The translations under genes and the position numbers were made by a program. A DNA stretch of 64,000 nt, taken from the NCBI RefSeq assembly GCF_012273895.1, contig NC_052126.1:5345218-5409217 (forward strand), written 5' to 3'. Below are positions 40,057-53,790 of this stretch, piece by piece. The notes under the pieces are model-generated. The model saw nothing but the letters and a program-made list of their open reading frames with translations, ran no database searches and was not told where the DNA came from. Numbering within the stretch: position 1 is the stretch's first letter; every line of letters begins with the position of its first letter. The stretch comes from Zerene cesonia. Lineage: Eukaryota > Arthropoda > Insecta > Lepidoptera > Pieridae.

Positions 40057-42052
40057 TAATTTCTAAACGTGTAATATTCGTTAAATCAAACATAAGAAAA
40101 TAATGTTATATACACAATCGATAAAATGTTTATAAACTGTGTTAACACAATTGACACTTACAAAAGATTCACATGAACATTTATCTCACAACTTTTCGAT
40201 AACAAATTGGTACGCCCATTAATATCTTCATACTTCTTATAATATATATCTATCCAAAATATTGGTATGACTTATAATTAATATGAATTTAGTTCAATAT
40301 CGAAGCCATATCAATAACAAGAAGGTCGAATTGATTCTCAGTACCAATATCAATATCAAGATGTAATTAAAATGTTTTATATGCGAGTACCTACATGTCT
40401 TGTATTGACAGTGTTACCAAGGACAAATCCCTTAAAGTTCAACACTTTCGCTACAATATGAACCTTAACCTCCGATAACAAAGTCTAAATTAGCGTAATA
40501 TCTGCGTATATCTCCCTAGCAACGATACCTTTGATATTGTTCTAAGAAGGTACACGAGCAAAATAATTCTTAGAAAGCTACGGGGCGCACGAATAATATA
40601 ATTATAAGCGAAATTTTCCATGTAATGAACAATATAATATGGAATAAAAAGTATGAATAGATTTATTATTATAGATTAACAAAACACGAACTATTATAAT
40701 AACAAACAACTAGCAATAGCAGAATTTTAGACAGATAACTATATTCATCATTGAAATATAACGTATTGACAATATTTAGGACGTTATATGAAAGCTGCGA
40801 TAAATTATTCTCAAAGAAAAATCTATTAACATGATATTTTGCTCGTTGTTTCTATAATTATAATGAATACGTGCCAATTAGATACTTATATTAATACCAA
40901 TAAGGCTCAAACGAACGCTAAAGCTTTTCAAGACTAATCAACATCCATACCCATGTTGTACACCACAAATACTAATTAAAAACGTCAATCCAACAAGCAT
41001 TAATGAATATACACGCACCAGTCGTCGGCGAAAGTCAAGGGGTCCAAAAATAGAAACCATACGGCATTCAGAGGGTGTGAGTGCTTGAAAAATTCAATTT
41101 AAAAATCATTGACCTGGATTCTGGTCCTTCGAGGCGTGATTGTGTTCCGTTTCACAAATTGGATTCATAGATGGGACTCTGATGTGATTTTCGTGATGAA
41201 GATGGGTACGTGGCCCAAGTTACAGCGAGGGTTTGCTTGTATTGTAATAAAATACGAAATGTGAAAGGGCTCTTGCTCAATTAACAATACCTATTATCAT
41301 TTGTTGGATTTTGCATTGGTTTGAATTGGTTTGTTTACAGACAACAATTTCACATCAAAAAGCCTAGTCCAAAATCAATCAAAATTGAGGAATAATTACA
41401 CAAAAATGACAAAACGTAACATGTTTCTTCTCATTGTTTCTTGTTAGCTTCTTAGTATCTTGTTTCGCACTTTTTTATATAATTCGTAATTGAATAAAAT
41501 CGTAATAAATAAATGCTGTATAATATTTGGTGCAGATATTTTAACAACGATAATAGTATAACGCAATGTAACATATCTTTTAACAATTGTGACAATTTAT
41601 TTTAGGTATCTTCGTTATATCTTTCAATTAATTATCGACGAACAAACTTGTATCTGAATAGATTCAAACGATCAAAAAACAACCAAAATAGAGACCTATT
41701 TATGAAAATATCAAATTAAAAACATATCATTCATGGAGTCATCTAATCTAAGAGCCACTCAAAGCAATTGACAGAGTTATCGTAAGTGAAATAACAATCA
41801 GGATATTAGGCATCGGGTGACGTCTGTGGGAACCCTGGAGAAGCACTGTCCTGCAGTTGATTGGATAACGTGATAGATTACTGTGTAATTGTGTCGTAGG
41901 ATACCTTGAAAATGTTATTATTCAAATGGGACGTGTATCCGATTATATCATTCGATGATACGTTTTAAATTTTGCAAACTTTTTTTGTATATTCAAATAT
42001 TGATTAATTAAATAAATTATGGGCGCTCAGATCATATTCACGTTTTTTTGGG

Positions 42053-42512
42053 GTACAAATTTTATTTTATTTTATTTTATTTTATTGGTTTCCAAACAAC
42101 TTATACACTAATACAAGAGCAGCAGTAATAATGTACATCAAATATTGTTCTGTGTATAAATCTATTCTATGGATACACAAATTACTATCTAGTGCGCAAG
42201 ATTAACTTAACGAAAAAATTTTATCTAAACAGAAAAAAAAAAAGATTACAACAAAAACATACAGAAACTAAATTATCAGAGAAAAGTGCGGCTTAGGTGC
42301 TACGCAGAGCAGCAAGGACTAAGCGACGAAAACTGTCAAGACTATTGGAAAATATGTCAATAGCGTCATTTTTATTGACTATTTCATTATATAATCGGCA
42401 CAACCTATAGACTGGGTCATTATGTGACGTACAGAGGCGAGTGGCAGGTATATGAAAGGGTTTTGTGTTCCTAGTCATACGAACGTTGCAATATAAACAA
42501 AATCTACAAAGC
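42053..42512 (-). mobile_element. LINE 3' fragment cut by assembly gap
   Basis: (TTTTA)n at the left is the tail of a minus-strand element. The minus frame over 42293-42478 reads ATRLCTSHNDPVYRLCRLY and NEIVNK, like the C-terminus of non-LTR reverse transcriptases. The 5' part enters the N gap. Confidence 0.6.
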
Positions 42513-43512
42513 NNNNNNNNNNNNNNNNNNNNNNNNNNNNNNNNNNNNNNNNNNNNNNNNNNNNNNNNNNNNNNNNNNNNNNNNNNNNNNNNNNNNNNNN
42601 NNNNNNNNNNNNNNNNNNNNNNNNNNNNNNNNNNNNNNNNNNNNNNNNNNNNNNNNNNNNNNNNNNNNNNNNNNNNNNNNNNNNNNNNNNNNNNNNNNNN
42701 NNNNNNNNNNNNNNNNNNNNNNNNNNNNNNNNNNNNNNNNNNNNNNNNNNNNNNNNNNNNNNNNNNNNNNNNNNNNNNNNNNNNNNNNNNNNNNNNNNNN
42801 NNNNNNNNNNNNNNNNNNNNNNNNNNNNNNNNNNNNNNNNNNNNNNNNNNNNNNNNNNNNNNNNNNNNNNNNNNNNNNNNNNNNNNNNNNNNNNNNNNNN
42901 NNNNNNNNNNNNNNNNNNNNNNNNNNNNNNNNNNNNNNNNNNNNNNNNNNNNNNNNNNNNNNNNNNNNNNNNNNNNNNNNNNNNNNNNNNNNNNNNNNNN
43001 NNNNNNNNNNNNNNNNNNNNNNNNNNNNNNNNNNNNNNNNNNNNNNNNNNNNNNNNNNNNNNNNNNNNNNNNNNNNNNNNNNNNNNNNNNNNNNNNNNNN
43101 NNNNNNNNNNNNNNNNNNNNNNNNNNNNNNNNNNNNNNNNNNNNNNNNNNNNNNNNNNNNNNNNNNNNNNNNNNNNNNNNNNNNNNNNNNNNNNNNNNNN
43201 NNNNNNNNNNNNNNNNNNNNNNNNNNNNNNNNNNNNNNNNNNNNNNNNNNNNNNNNNNNNNNNNNNNNNNNNNNNNNNNNNNNNNNNNNNNNNNNNNNNN
43301 NNNNNNNNNNNNNNNNNNNNNNNNNNNNNNNNNNNNNNNNNNNNNNNNNNNNNNNNNNNNNNNNNNNNNNNNNNNNNNNNNNNNNNNNNNNNNNNNNNNN
43401 NNNNNNNNNNNNNNNNNNNNNNNNNNNNNNNNNNNNNNNNNNNNNNNNNNNNNNNNNNNNNNNNNNNNNNNNNNNNNNNNNNNNNNNNNNNNNNNNNNNN
43501 NNNNNNNNNNNN
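42513..43512. other. Assembly gap (1000 N)
   Basis: Exactly 1000 N. The left border lies in a LINE. Confidence 0.98.
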
Positions 43513-43651
43513 CGTCTTATCAATATCATCAATTAAGTTTGTGTTAGCCATTGGATTTTATAATAAATATTATGTGGGTGCCAACATCATATATAGCTCA
43601 GTTGTTAATAAAATCCTTATAAATTCATTCATTCATCCTACTAATCCTACT

Positions 43652-43851
43652 TCCTACTAATATTATAAATGCGAAAGTTTGTAAGGATATGTGTGTGTTT
43701 ATTGGTCTTTCGCGCAAAGACGTCTGAACCGATTGCAATGGAATTTGGTACGTAGATAGCTGGACACCTGGAATAATATAAAGGCAACGTTTTATCCCGA
43801 TATTCCTACGGAATATAGACTTGCGCGGGTGAAACCTCGGGGCGCAGCTAG
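43652..43851 (+). mobile_element. 200-bp Helitron-like element
   Basis: TCCTACTAATATTATAAATG ... CTCGGGGCGCAGCTAG|T, exactly 200 bp. Confidence 0.85.
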
Positions 43852-44721
43852 TGTATTTATATATTGACCATACTACAGTGAGATCTAATTTCTGACTCTC
43901 TTCTTTGACCACCTATGTAATGTATAAAAAGTTGTGGAAGTATTTACTTTGAATGGGGAGCAACTCGACGTTATAAAACAACTAGCAGTGCCCCGCGGTT
44001 TCACCCACGACGTACATGATATTAAATGGCCTTGTCTTCCTCCACAATATTTAAATAATAATAATGTTTATTGTACATGTTGTGTTTATCTATAGATGAG
44101 CGATAAAACTATCATTGTATTGTCTAAATATAGATTTATAGGATTGGGCTATTAATGAAGAGCAAAGAATTGTAATAATATTGAAAGATACTTTATTGCA
44201 CACAAAAATTTACAGAAAAAACATCGATAAAACACAAACAAAAGAGAGAATATGCACAAATGGCGTTCTTATCGCTTATTATTAGTGTATTAATGAATTT
44301 CTATACGAAAAATCAATCCTAAGCAAACAGAAAGTAACCCAGCCAAGCAACACGTTGATGTGAAATGGGCCCATCTATAAACGTCCAATTGGTACCTACT
44401 GTCTCGCATTCTGTGAAACGTCTGGCCATTTAATAACTAGAACAAAAACAAATACCGATTCCTACGAATCAGATTGTGTAAACGGTTTGTTCGCATTGAC
44501 CGTGTGCCGATGATATCGTCCTGATGTTGCGACCGTCGTGGTTATTTACGGTGGCGAAGTTCTGATTCCGGTGTTTATAGAAACAGCTGCTAGGTTCCTC
44601 GTATTTATGAAATGTCGTATCTGGTATTTGGAGATGCGAGATTGATGGTTATACGAAGTTATACTTGGGAGTTTTATTATACGATCTTCATTTAATTCGA
44701 TGGTAGTTTTTATTTTAAAGT

Positions 44722-44880
44722 AGCTGTTCGCCCCGGTTTCACCCGTGCTACCTACATATATAGCCTATATCACTCGGTGTAATGCAGATTTCTAATGGTG
44801 AAAGACTTTTGAAATCGGTCCAGCCGTTCACGTGTGATGGCGTGACCAAGGGAAATAGGGATTCATTTTTATATATATAG
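44722..44880 (-). repeat. Helitron-like element, second family, reversed
   Basis: GCTGTTCGCCCCGGTTTCAC at the left, ATCACTCGGTGTAATGCAGA and TTTTGAAATCGGTCCAGCCG inside. Confidence 0.55.
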
Positions 44881-45318
44881 ATTAAAATGAAGAAAATCCT
44901 TGATCCCATTTATTACTGTTGGCCATCTTTAATTTGAAATTTATCACAGTTTATAGTATTTTAAAAGTCTTTTTATTTGTTACCCATATTGAGGGAGTTG
45001 TGAAGAATACTTAATTCTAATTTTTTCGGTGCCACCAAGTTTGACCGGTTTGCATGAAACATAATTAATAACTACGAAAATTTGCCACTAAAAGTCCTGT
45101 TAGAAAATTTACGTAAATATTATGTGCTATTAATACATTTTTGCCTAGATTCTAGAGCGTTAAATTTATGTAAATAAATAAACGCAACATGCCTCGAGGC
45201 TATTAGGTGGGACATGTCAAATTGTTCACGCATATACGACTGATTCTTTACGGTGCATTACCAGTGTGTTCCCAGGACCAAGGTATTTGTCGTCACGATG
45301 AATCTTTGTATAGATAAC

Positions 45319-45513
45319 TCGCTTATGTCCGCGGCCTCGCACGCTTTAAATTCGGCGTAGTTTAATAGATGTTATTATACATATAAACCCTCCTCTTGAA
45401 TTAATCTATATATTAAAAAAAAAAACTTTTTAAAATCCATTGCGTAGTTTTAAAGATTTAAGCATACATAGGGACATAGGGACAGAAAGCGATTATGCTT
45501 TATACTATGTAAT
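45319..45513 (-). repeat. Third-family Helitron-like repeat
   Basis: CTTATGTCCGCGGCCTCGCA at the left, ACATAAACCCTCCTCTTGAA inside, and TTATGCTTTATACTATGTAA at the right. Confidence 0.6.
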
Positions 45514-45785
45514 GATGGCATTTATTTCTTTAACTTTATGGCAGAGAAGGTAAAGGATCAGGTGGACCATCTGATATACGTTTACCAGCGACAATTAATA
45601 TGCTTAATTATTAAATAGCAGAAATTAATACGCTTATAGAATCCCGTATTTAATTTTGTCGTTAGTTACTCATAATACTTATAAATTATATATAAATATT
45701 AGTCAAGGTGTCTGTCAATGTGTACACACGTATATCGTTACCGTGTAATTAATTGGCATATAAACAAGTCTTACAGTGATTTATC

Positions 45786-46785
45786 NNNNNNNNNNNNNNN
45801 NNNNNNNNNNNNNNNNNNNNNNNNNNNNNNNNNNNNNNNNNNNNNNNNNNNNNNNNNNNNNNNNNNNNNNNNNNNNNNNNNNNNNNNNNNNNNNNNNNNN
45901 NNNNNNNNNNNNNNNNNNNNNNNNNNNNNNNNNNNNNNNNNNNNNNNNNNNNNNNNNNNNNNNNNNNNNNNNNNNNNNNNNNNNNNNNNNNNNNNNNNNN
46001 NNNNNNNNNNNNNNNNNNNNNNNNNNNNNNNNNNNNNNNNNNNNNNNNNNNNNNNNNNNNNNNNNNNNNNNNNNNNNNNNNNNNNNNNNNNNNNNNNNNN
46101 NNNNNNNNNNNNNNNNNNNNNNNNNNNNNNNNNNNNNNNNNNNNNNNNNNNNNNNNNNNNNNNNNNNNNNNNNNNNNNNNNNNNNNNNNNNNNNNNNNNN
46201 NNNNNNNNNNNNNNNNNNNNNNNNNNNNNNNNNNNNNNNNNNNNNNNNNNNNNNNNNNNNNNNNNNNNNNNNNNNNNNNNNNNNNNNNNNNNNNNNNNNN
46301 NNNNNNNNNNNNNNNNNNNNNNNNNNNNNNNNNNNNNNNNNNNNNNNNNNNNNNNNNNNNNNNNNNNNNNNNNNNNNNNNNNNNNNNNNNNNNNNNNNNN
46401 NNNNNNNNNNNNNNNNNNNNNNNNNNNNNNNNNNNNNNNNNNNNNNNNNNNNNNNNNNNNNNNNNNNNNNNNNNNNNNNNNNNNNNNNNNNNNNNNNNNN
46501 NNNNNNNNNNNNNNNNNNNNNNNNNNNNNNNNNNNNNNNNNNNNNNNNNNNNNNNNNNNNNNNNNNNNNNNNNNNNNNNNNNNNNNNNNNNNNNNNNNNN
46601 NNNNNNNNNNNNNNNNNNNNNNNNNNNNNNNNNNNNNNNNNNNNNNNNNNNNNNNNNNNNNNNNNNNNNNNNNNNNNNNNNNNNNNNNNNNNNNNNNNNN
46701 NNNNNNNNNNNNNNNNNNNNNNNNNNNNNNNNNNNNNNNNNNNNNNNNNNNNNNNNNNNNNNNNNNNNNNNNNNNNNNNNNNNNN
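45786..46785. other. Assembly gap (1000 N)
   Basis: Exactly 1000 N. The right border falls in a LINE 3' end. Confidence 0.98.
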
Positions 46786-46890
46786 ACGACACAGGGAATC
46801 CTAGTGTGGGAGCATGGGTTCTTAATCTATATATATGTAACAAAATTTTTTGATAAATAAATATATTATTATTATTATTATTATTATCTA
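46786..46890 (+). mobile_element. LINE 3' end with (ATT)n tail
   Basis: The open frame after the gap reads TTQGILVWEHGFL and the segment ends in an ATTATTATT run at 46862-46888, typical of 3' ends of non-LTR elements. The body is lost in the gap. Confidence 0.5.
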
Positions 46891-46894
46891 TCGA

Positions 46895-47035
46895 TGCGAT
46901 CACCGCCACCTTTGAACAATCGCAGAAGGAGAGCAACTACAAACGTGTTGCCTTCTATTTGAGGGTAAAAAGCAAAGGATTGACAACGGAGACATAGCAA
47001 CGGACTGGGAAGAGGAAGAGAAACGACTCGGGTTC
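46895..47035 (+). repeat. Degenerate copy of the 26184 repeat
   Basis: GATGCGATCACCGCCACCTT, CAATCGCAGAAGG and GGAAGAGGAAGAGAAACGAC in the same order as in 26184-26520. Confidence 0.45.
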
Positions 47036-47649
47036 TTATAGAAAACATCGTTTAAAGTCTATAAATTCCAAATGTTCCAAACTCAAGTCATTATAAGATT
47101 GCATCTTGATGCCATACATAACCTCATTCCCGTTGACTAAACTGACACATTGCTCTAAAATATTTCCCACCCTTTCCTAAAACATCTTCGAGAAACTACT
47201 CACAAACATTTAGCCAACCCATCCGTATGTGTGGCGACGGCATCAATAAAATTGTATCAATAGCAAAAATTGAATCACCACACGGAGCATGCCATCATCA
47301 CAATTGACTCGGAACCCTTGTCTCATAAATATACATCACCGAATTGTCGTTCAATGGCACATTTGTGCAAAACAAGACACAATTTAATCATAGCACACTC
47401 TGACATCATCAATCCTTATAAACGAGAGTTATGCCTGGGTAATGATCTGGCCTAGAATATTTCGGGGCTAAACTAGATCTAGAAGCTATACTTAACTGAT
47501 GACCTTTTCAGTTAATGCAAACTGACGGTGTTAAAAGTTCCGCACCTATCTTTAATGTACGAATATTGATCTTCAAATATATAACTGTTTCATTCGGTCT
47601 ATAACCTTATAGTCATACAAGATAAAAAAATATATACACTACACTATAT

Positions 47650-47800
47650 ACTACATAAAGGACTACTCCGTCCGTCCATCCGCACGTCTTTCTGTCACCA
47701 GGCTGTATCTCATGAACCGTGATAGACAGTTGAAATTTTCAGAGATGATGTATTTTCTTTCCTGTATAAAAACAAATTAACAAAAAATTCGAAAAGGGTT
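47650..47800 (+). repeat. Interspersed repeat
   Basis: CAGGCTGTATCTCATGAACC and CAGTTGAAATTTTCAGAGAT are phrases I recognise as a widespread insect repeat. Class not determined. Confidence 0.4.
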
Positions 47801-48329
47801 AAATACGTACATATATAGGATGGGATGGATTATATGCAGTTTCTCTTTAGCTTATTTGTACGATTCTCTTAGTTCCGCGAGTCAGACTTGCACATGACCG
47901 ATTTTTAGTGTGTAATTTCGACGCATAATCGAACATGAACCAATCAATTTATAAAACTATTATTGACTCACATAATTATAGCGAATGAAATCACTAATAG
48001 ATAGTTACAGCTTGACCTCTAATACAGGTACATGTTACTAAGGAAAAAGCAGTTCTAATACAGTTATGCAATAAGTTACTTAAAGCTAAACAACAGTAGT
48101 TTTACTATGTGATGATTCTCTTGAAAGAAATATGGAGGAACCTCTTGTATATGCGGAGAGATACGTTTATCTCTCGTTATCGTTAACGTTTTAACGCCTC
48201 AAAAAAGTCGATGAATATTATCTATATTTCATCGACTGTCGAAGAGAGCCGACTGAAAACTGGCGCTGCTACATCTCTGCGTAAGAGTCTACCGACAAGT
48301 AGTATCAATTTTCAAAAACAAGAATTTTC

Positions 48330-48500
48330 AAGGTTCACTTTCATCCCCTTTTTTATCCCCTTGGAGGTAGAGTTAGTCAAAATCCTTTCTCAGCGAGTGC
48401 TTGCGTCATAACATCTATCTGTACGCCAAATTTCAGTCCGATACGTCCAGTGGTTTGGGCTGTGCGTTGATAGATCTCTATGTCAGTCAACCACCTTTGA
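48330..48500 (+). repeat. Interspersed repeat
   Basis: CATCTATCTGTACGCCAAAT, CCGATACGTCCAGTGGTTTG and GTGCGTTGATAGATC are a common lepidopteran repeat phrase. Class not determined. Confidence 0.4.
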
Positions 48501-48849
48501 CTTGACTTGGATACATATATTTAGACAAGTTTAATGTAAAGATTATTATTTTCTTACACATCGAACATCATGCACCAATATTCTATGTGGTATCATATTT
48601 CTATCCAATCGCCCATCAACAAACCGTTGTCTATCGCCGCATACGCGCCCTCGATCCAGCGTCATTAGCCCAATAACAGTGAACAGCTTGCTGGCTCTGG
48701 ACAGGTTCCGAACGTGCACTGGCTGTGTGTAATTTTATTAATCATCGCTTAACTGTTCCCAGTGATTCCATATAACGTAACTGCGGTTAACGTGCTGGAT
48801 GTGGACTAGGCGTATTGATGGCGAACGGAGGTTCTTAAATCATCATCAC

Positions 48850-49029
48850 TACGTAGGATAAAACAAAGTCGCTTTCTCTTTCCCTATGTCCTTATATATG
48901 CTTAAATCTTTACAACTGTGCAACGGATTTGATGGTTTTTTTTTTAATAAATAGAGTGATTCAAGAGAAAGTTAATATGTATAATAACATCAAACTGCTC
49001 CGGATCGCTTGCGCCGTGGGAAAGGCTAG
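48850..49029 (+). mobile_element. Helitron-like element, third family
   Basis: AAAACAAAGTCGCTTTCTCT at the left and GCGCCGTGGGAAAGGCTAG|T at the right. Confidence 0.6.
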
Positions 49030-50233
49030 TTCTATATATAATGTACTGTAGCTTTTTATGATAGTATAGTTAGGTTAGTTAAATACTCAGTGACGTCAGC
49101 AATGTAATAGAAAATTAAAAATTAGAAATTAATGAAAATTTGTGATCGATATATCTAATATTCGAGTTAATATCATATACAGTATGAACATATATTAATT
49201 AAAAATATACACAATTGACTGTAAAATAAAGATATATGTGAGGATGTATTTGGATTTTAATTAAGTTTGAATTGAGTTTGAGAGCAAGCAAGAGAAGTTA
49301 CGTTTAAAATTGAGTTTCAGTTCTCTATGGCTTCATGAGTTGCACAACAGCAACCATCGCTACCCATTCTATCACCCACGCTCCAGAACTTTCCTCAACC
49401 CAATAAGTACATACCATTATCGCCCATCATAAAACTAACAAGCCCACGTGATTCATTTATTTATTCCAAAAACACACACGCAAATGAATTATCCCATTTG
49501 CAACCGTAAAAAAAACCCAACTCTTAATAGTGTTGCATAAGTGTCAAAATCGCATAGCAAAAAAGCGGACTAGTATAGTGATGTACGCGACACGATTGTC
49601 GATGAATCCCGATTCGATCGGCACACATTCCGTGCGCGGAATCGAAATTGCAACACGGAACACACGTGATTCGCCATTATGACCTTAGAAAGTGTTATTA
49701 TAGAAAACAGGATGTTTTATTTCAATTGGAGGCGCGTGCCGGCCGTAGTTGCTCAAGTGAAATTCGTGTAAAGTACGAACCGGGACTTTGCGTAAATCGT
49801 TTATTTGTATCAAGGATACTTGAACGTTACTTCCTAAATTTGAGAATAATTATAAAATATTTAAATATTGCAATATTTTTACACATCTACATGTATACAA
49901 CTCTAATCACCGGCAAACTTTTAAAATTTAAAAAACACTTGTTATTAATATCTTATATTTCGTATCATATTCTATTCGTATTATATTTTGAAACAGAAGA
50001 AACATTTAAAAACATCGAGAACCATATAAGACGGTAATGAACCATTTATTTTAACAAGGAAATTTGTAAGTACAGTCAATTATAGACATGTATATACATC
50101 TGTTACAAAAAAATAGACTCATTTCACACATAAATTAAAGAAGATGTTTCCAATGCCAACAGTTTTCAATTTATTGAAACCTTTACGTATATCTTATCAC
50201 CTCACTGTTGTTAACATATGCTTAAAAATCTAT

Positions 50234-50399
50234 CAAAACTAATATTATAAAGAGGAAACTTTTGTATTATATTTGAAACGTTTTCACCGAAAAACTACTG
50301 AGCCGATTTCAAAAATTATTTCACTATTAGAAAGCTGGAACATCACTGAGTGACATGGGCTATATATATCGCACGGGCGAAGCCGGCGCGAAGAGCTAG
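50234..50399 (+). mobile_element. Helitron-like element, second family
   Basis: ACTAATATTATAAAGAGGAA, AACTACTGAGCCGATTTCAA, and GGGCGAAGCCGGCGCGAAGA then GCTAG|T. Confidence 0.65.
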
Positions 50400-50644
50400 T
50401 AGCATATTTATAAAAGACTATTCTATTCATCGACTAATTCCACCGCATCATCACTAGCCATCCTACAATCAAAGGTATTGAATTGACTCCGAGCGTAGGT
50501 ACGTTGTGAAATTTCGTTGGCGGTTTGTATCACCGCCTGCCCTTTATTTTGTAACCGCATAGCATTTCTCCAACACAATACCGGCTCTTTAATTATGAAA
50601 TAAAGCCATTTAATATCATCACTGATATCAATTTATCACTATAA

Positions 50645-50815
50645 CTAGCTGCGCCCCGCGGTTTCACCCGCGTAAGTCCGTATCCCGTAGGAATATCGGG
50701 ATAAAAAGTTGCCTATATGTTACTCCAGTTGTCCAGCTGTCTACGAACCAAATTTCATTGCAATCGGTTTTGTAGTTTTTGCGTGAAAAAGCAACAAACG
50801 CACACACATCCTAAT
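50645..50815 (-). mobile_element. 200-bp-family Helitron-like element, 5'-truncated
   Basis: CTAGCTGCGCCCCGCGGTTT at the left and ACACACATCC at the right. The ATAATATTAGTAGGA end is missing. Confidence 0.8.
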
Positions 50816-51576
50816 AGATACTTGATTGCTGCATTAAAGAAGTTCAAATATAAAAATTTATTATCTATCTACCGTTCTAAAAAACATCTTTAATCCCGCT
50901 CCATGACACATAAAACCTACTTACTATAAAAGCATAAATCTCTAATGTACCTACATCATTTATATAACTCACTGTCTGCAGTGTGTTTCTTTTTTCAAGT
51001 AAACTTAATTTTATTTATTTATTTTTTATTTAAAATGGCGTTTTCACAACCCTATTCACAATTTCAATACCTCAGATATCAGGTATTTGGATCTCGAAAG
51101 CCATTCGTGCTCCAATAAAACGCAAATAGATCAACATCGGGCAAAGGTCGAGGATTTATGGGAAATCGTTACAATAGCTATCAAATTTTAATAGGGCTGG
51201 AACATTGTGACATTCTAAATATCTATTTCGGTTCATTGAAAATTGCATTCTTCTTTGTTAATGCCTGCACCAGAAAGAGGGAATTCACCTATGTTTGAAA
51301 GTGTGTAATATTTTTTTTAAAGGAGATTTTTATTACCAACGACATCTTAACTCAATCATGTCAATAATGACACAAACATTAACCAATCTGTCCATTGGTT
51401 CTTTTATTCCTTAGTACCTTTCAAATCGTAACGCCATAGGCGTGAAGAACTAAAAACAAAATCAGTTTGACGCAATTTAAAACGATTTAGAAATGCTAGG
51501 ACCGCTCGGTGATCGCGATTCGACCTTCTCATTCTAACGACTCTCACTTGTGTTCCACTACATGTCGATGCATATA

Positions 51577-52712
51577 CCTAGTCTTGCCATAAATATTGTA
51601 ATAAAGAAAAAAGAAAATTGTTAACTGCAAATAACATTTATTACTNNNNNNNNNNNNNNNNNNNNNNNNNNNNNNNNNNNNNNNNNNNNNNNNNNNNNNN
51701 NNNNNNNNNNNNNNNNNNNNNNNNNNNNNNNNNNNNNNNNNNNNNNNNNNNNNNNNNNNNNNNNNNNNNNNNNNNNNNNNNNNNNNNNNNNNNNNNNNNN
51801 NNNNNNNNNNNNNNNNNNNNNNNNNNNNNNNNNNNNNNNNNNNNNNNNNNNNNNNNNNNNNNNNNNNNNNNNNNNNNNNNNNNNNNNNNNNNNNNNNNNN
51901 NNNNNNNNNNNNNNNNNNNNNNNNNNNNNNNNNNNNNNNNNNNNNNNNNNNNNNNNNNNNNNNNNNNNNNNNNNNNNNNNNNNNNNNNNNNNNNNNNNNN
52001 NNNNNNNNNNNNNNNNNNNNNNNNNNNNNNNNNNNNNNNNNNNNNNNNNNNNNNNNNNNNNNNNNNNNNNNNNNNNNNNNNNNNNNNNNNNNNNNNNNNN
52101 NNNNNNNNNNNNNNNNNNNNNNNNNNNNNNNNNNNNNNNNNNNNNNNNNNNNNNNNNNNNNNNNNNNNNNNNNNNNNNNNNNNNNNNNNNNNNNNNNNNN
52201 NNNNNNNNNNNNNNNNNNNNNNNNNNNNNNNNNNNNNNNNNNNNNNNNNNNNNNNNNNNNNNNNNNNNNNNNNNNNNNNNNNNNNNNNNNNNNNNNNNNN
52301 NNNNNNNNNNNNNNNNNNNNNNNNNNNNNNNNNNNNNNNNNNNNNNNNNNNNNNNNNNNNNNNNNNNNNNNNNNNNNNNNNNNNNNNNNNNNNNNNNNNN
52401 NNNNNNNNNNNNNNNNNNNNNNNNNNNNNNNNNNNNNNNNNNNNNNNNNNNNNNNNNNNNNNNNNNNNNNNNNNNNNNNNNNNNNNNNNNNNNNNNNNNN
52501 NNNNNNNNNNNNNNNNNNNNNNNNNNNNNNNNNNNNNNNNNNNNNNNNNNNNNNNNNNNNNNNNNNNNNNNNNNNNNNNNNNNNNNNNNNNNNNNNNNNN
52601 NNNNNNNNNNNNNNNNNNNNNNNNNNNNNNNNNNNNNNNNNNNNNCAGATTCGAAATTCAAATGTAATATTTTTTTATAATTAAGTGTAACAGTATTTAT
52701 GGCCAGACTAAG
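51577..52712. mobile_element. Mariner-like DNA transposon, interior in gap
   Basis: Left end CCTAGTCTTGCCATAAATAT... and right end reversed CTTAGTCTGGCCATAAATAC... form terminal inverted repeats. Both ends are flanked by TA. The apparent length includes 1000 N, so the true size is unknown. TIR and TA target fit the Tc1/mariner superfamily; the transposase is not visible. Confidence 0.75.
51646..52645. other. Assembly gap (1000 N) inside mariner
   Basis: Exactly 1000 N between the two ends of the mariner-like element. Confidence 0.98.
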
Positions 52713-53372
52713 TATACTATTAAACATGTATTTAAAAAAATCTCTTAATACTAGAACGACAATATGTATCATCGCCGTATTTGAAAACTAAAAATCGTAA
52801 AACACATGTATCCCTCTGTACGCTGGAGTACGTTGGTAACTTTAAATTAGCTCAGTTACAAAAATCAAACGTTTGTGCTCAGCTGAAAGTTGAGGTTGAT
52901 ACTCTGTAAACCTTATACAGTATTTAATATTTTAAGATATAACTAAACAGACGAAATAACAAATTTTATTCAATGCAAAGTAATCGATTAAACAAAAAAT
53001 ATATATACAGCCAATTCGAAACAAAACACACATCATATTAAAAGACACGATACGATATGATCAATTGACCATTACAAAATGTATGCACGCTCGACTTTTG
53101 GACACGGCTGCCGACCCTGGCATCTTTTGAGTGAACATACTTTCGGTTCTGATACCATAAGAGGCAATAAACTCTAGGTTAGGCACAATATTGTGTAATC
53201 GTCGATATCTGCGTGAAAGTGAAGCGTATTAAAAGGTTAGGCATTACGAGAGCACTTGAATTGAAGATCATTGAAGCTAGATTATATACCTACGCTTGAA
53301 ATATTCATTGAACGTATTTTAAGACCAAAGAATATCATATTAACCTTATATTACCGAATATTTTTTTTTATT

Positions 53373-53515
53373 GAGTGATAGGGAAGCGCTTGACTACCAT
53401 CTCGCCTGCTGGTAAGCGTAGATGTAGTCTAAGACGGAGCGCGCTTCCCTAGACGGTTCCTGTTCACTCTATTTTTGAAGATCCCCAGATTATACCCGTC
53501 AGGAAACACAGACTC
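53373..53515 (+). repeat. Interspersed repeat copy
   Basis: GGGAAGCGCTTGACTACCAT, CTCGCCTGCTGGTAAGCGTA and GAAGATCCCCAGATTATACC match 22680-22870 and 8755-8830. Confidence 0.65.
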
Positions 53516-53790
53516 AGTCCCTTGCGGTTACATATTATAATACACTATTATAAATCATATCATATACACAAAAATTATCGTATCCTATAAACGCCCACGA
53601 CACGACATCGACCACATTCTCAAGCTGACGGTAGGTAGGTTAAATGTCACTAGTAGAGATACTAAACCGTTTAAAATTAAACCAGAATCTACGTAGTATT
53701 GGCTGAGTGCCAAGTGGTGCCCGCCGCCCATTGAAGTTACTACAGACTAACCGTTGCGTATTTATTTGTAAGAGCATTATGATTATATAC

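Noticed and set aside
49648..50037. 129-codon plus-strand frame
   Set aside because: Only the first 50 codons look slightly GC-rich; the rest is AT-driven Ile, Tyr and Leu. I found no motif, start context or splice partner.
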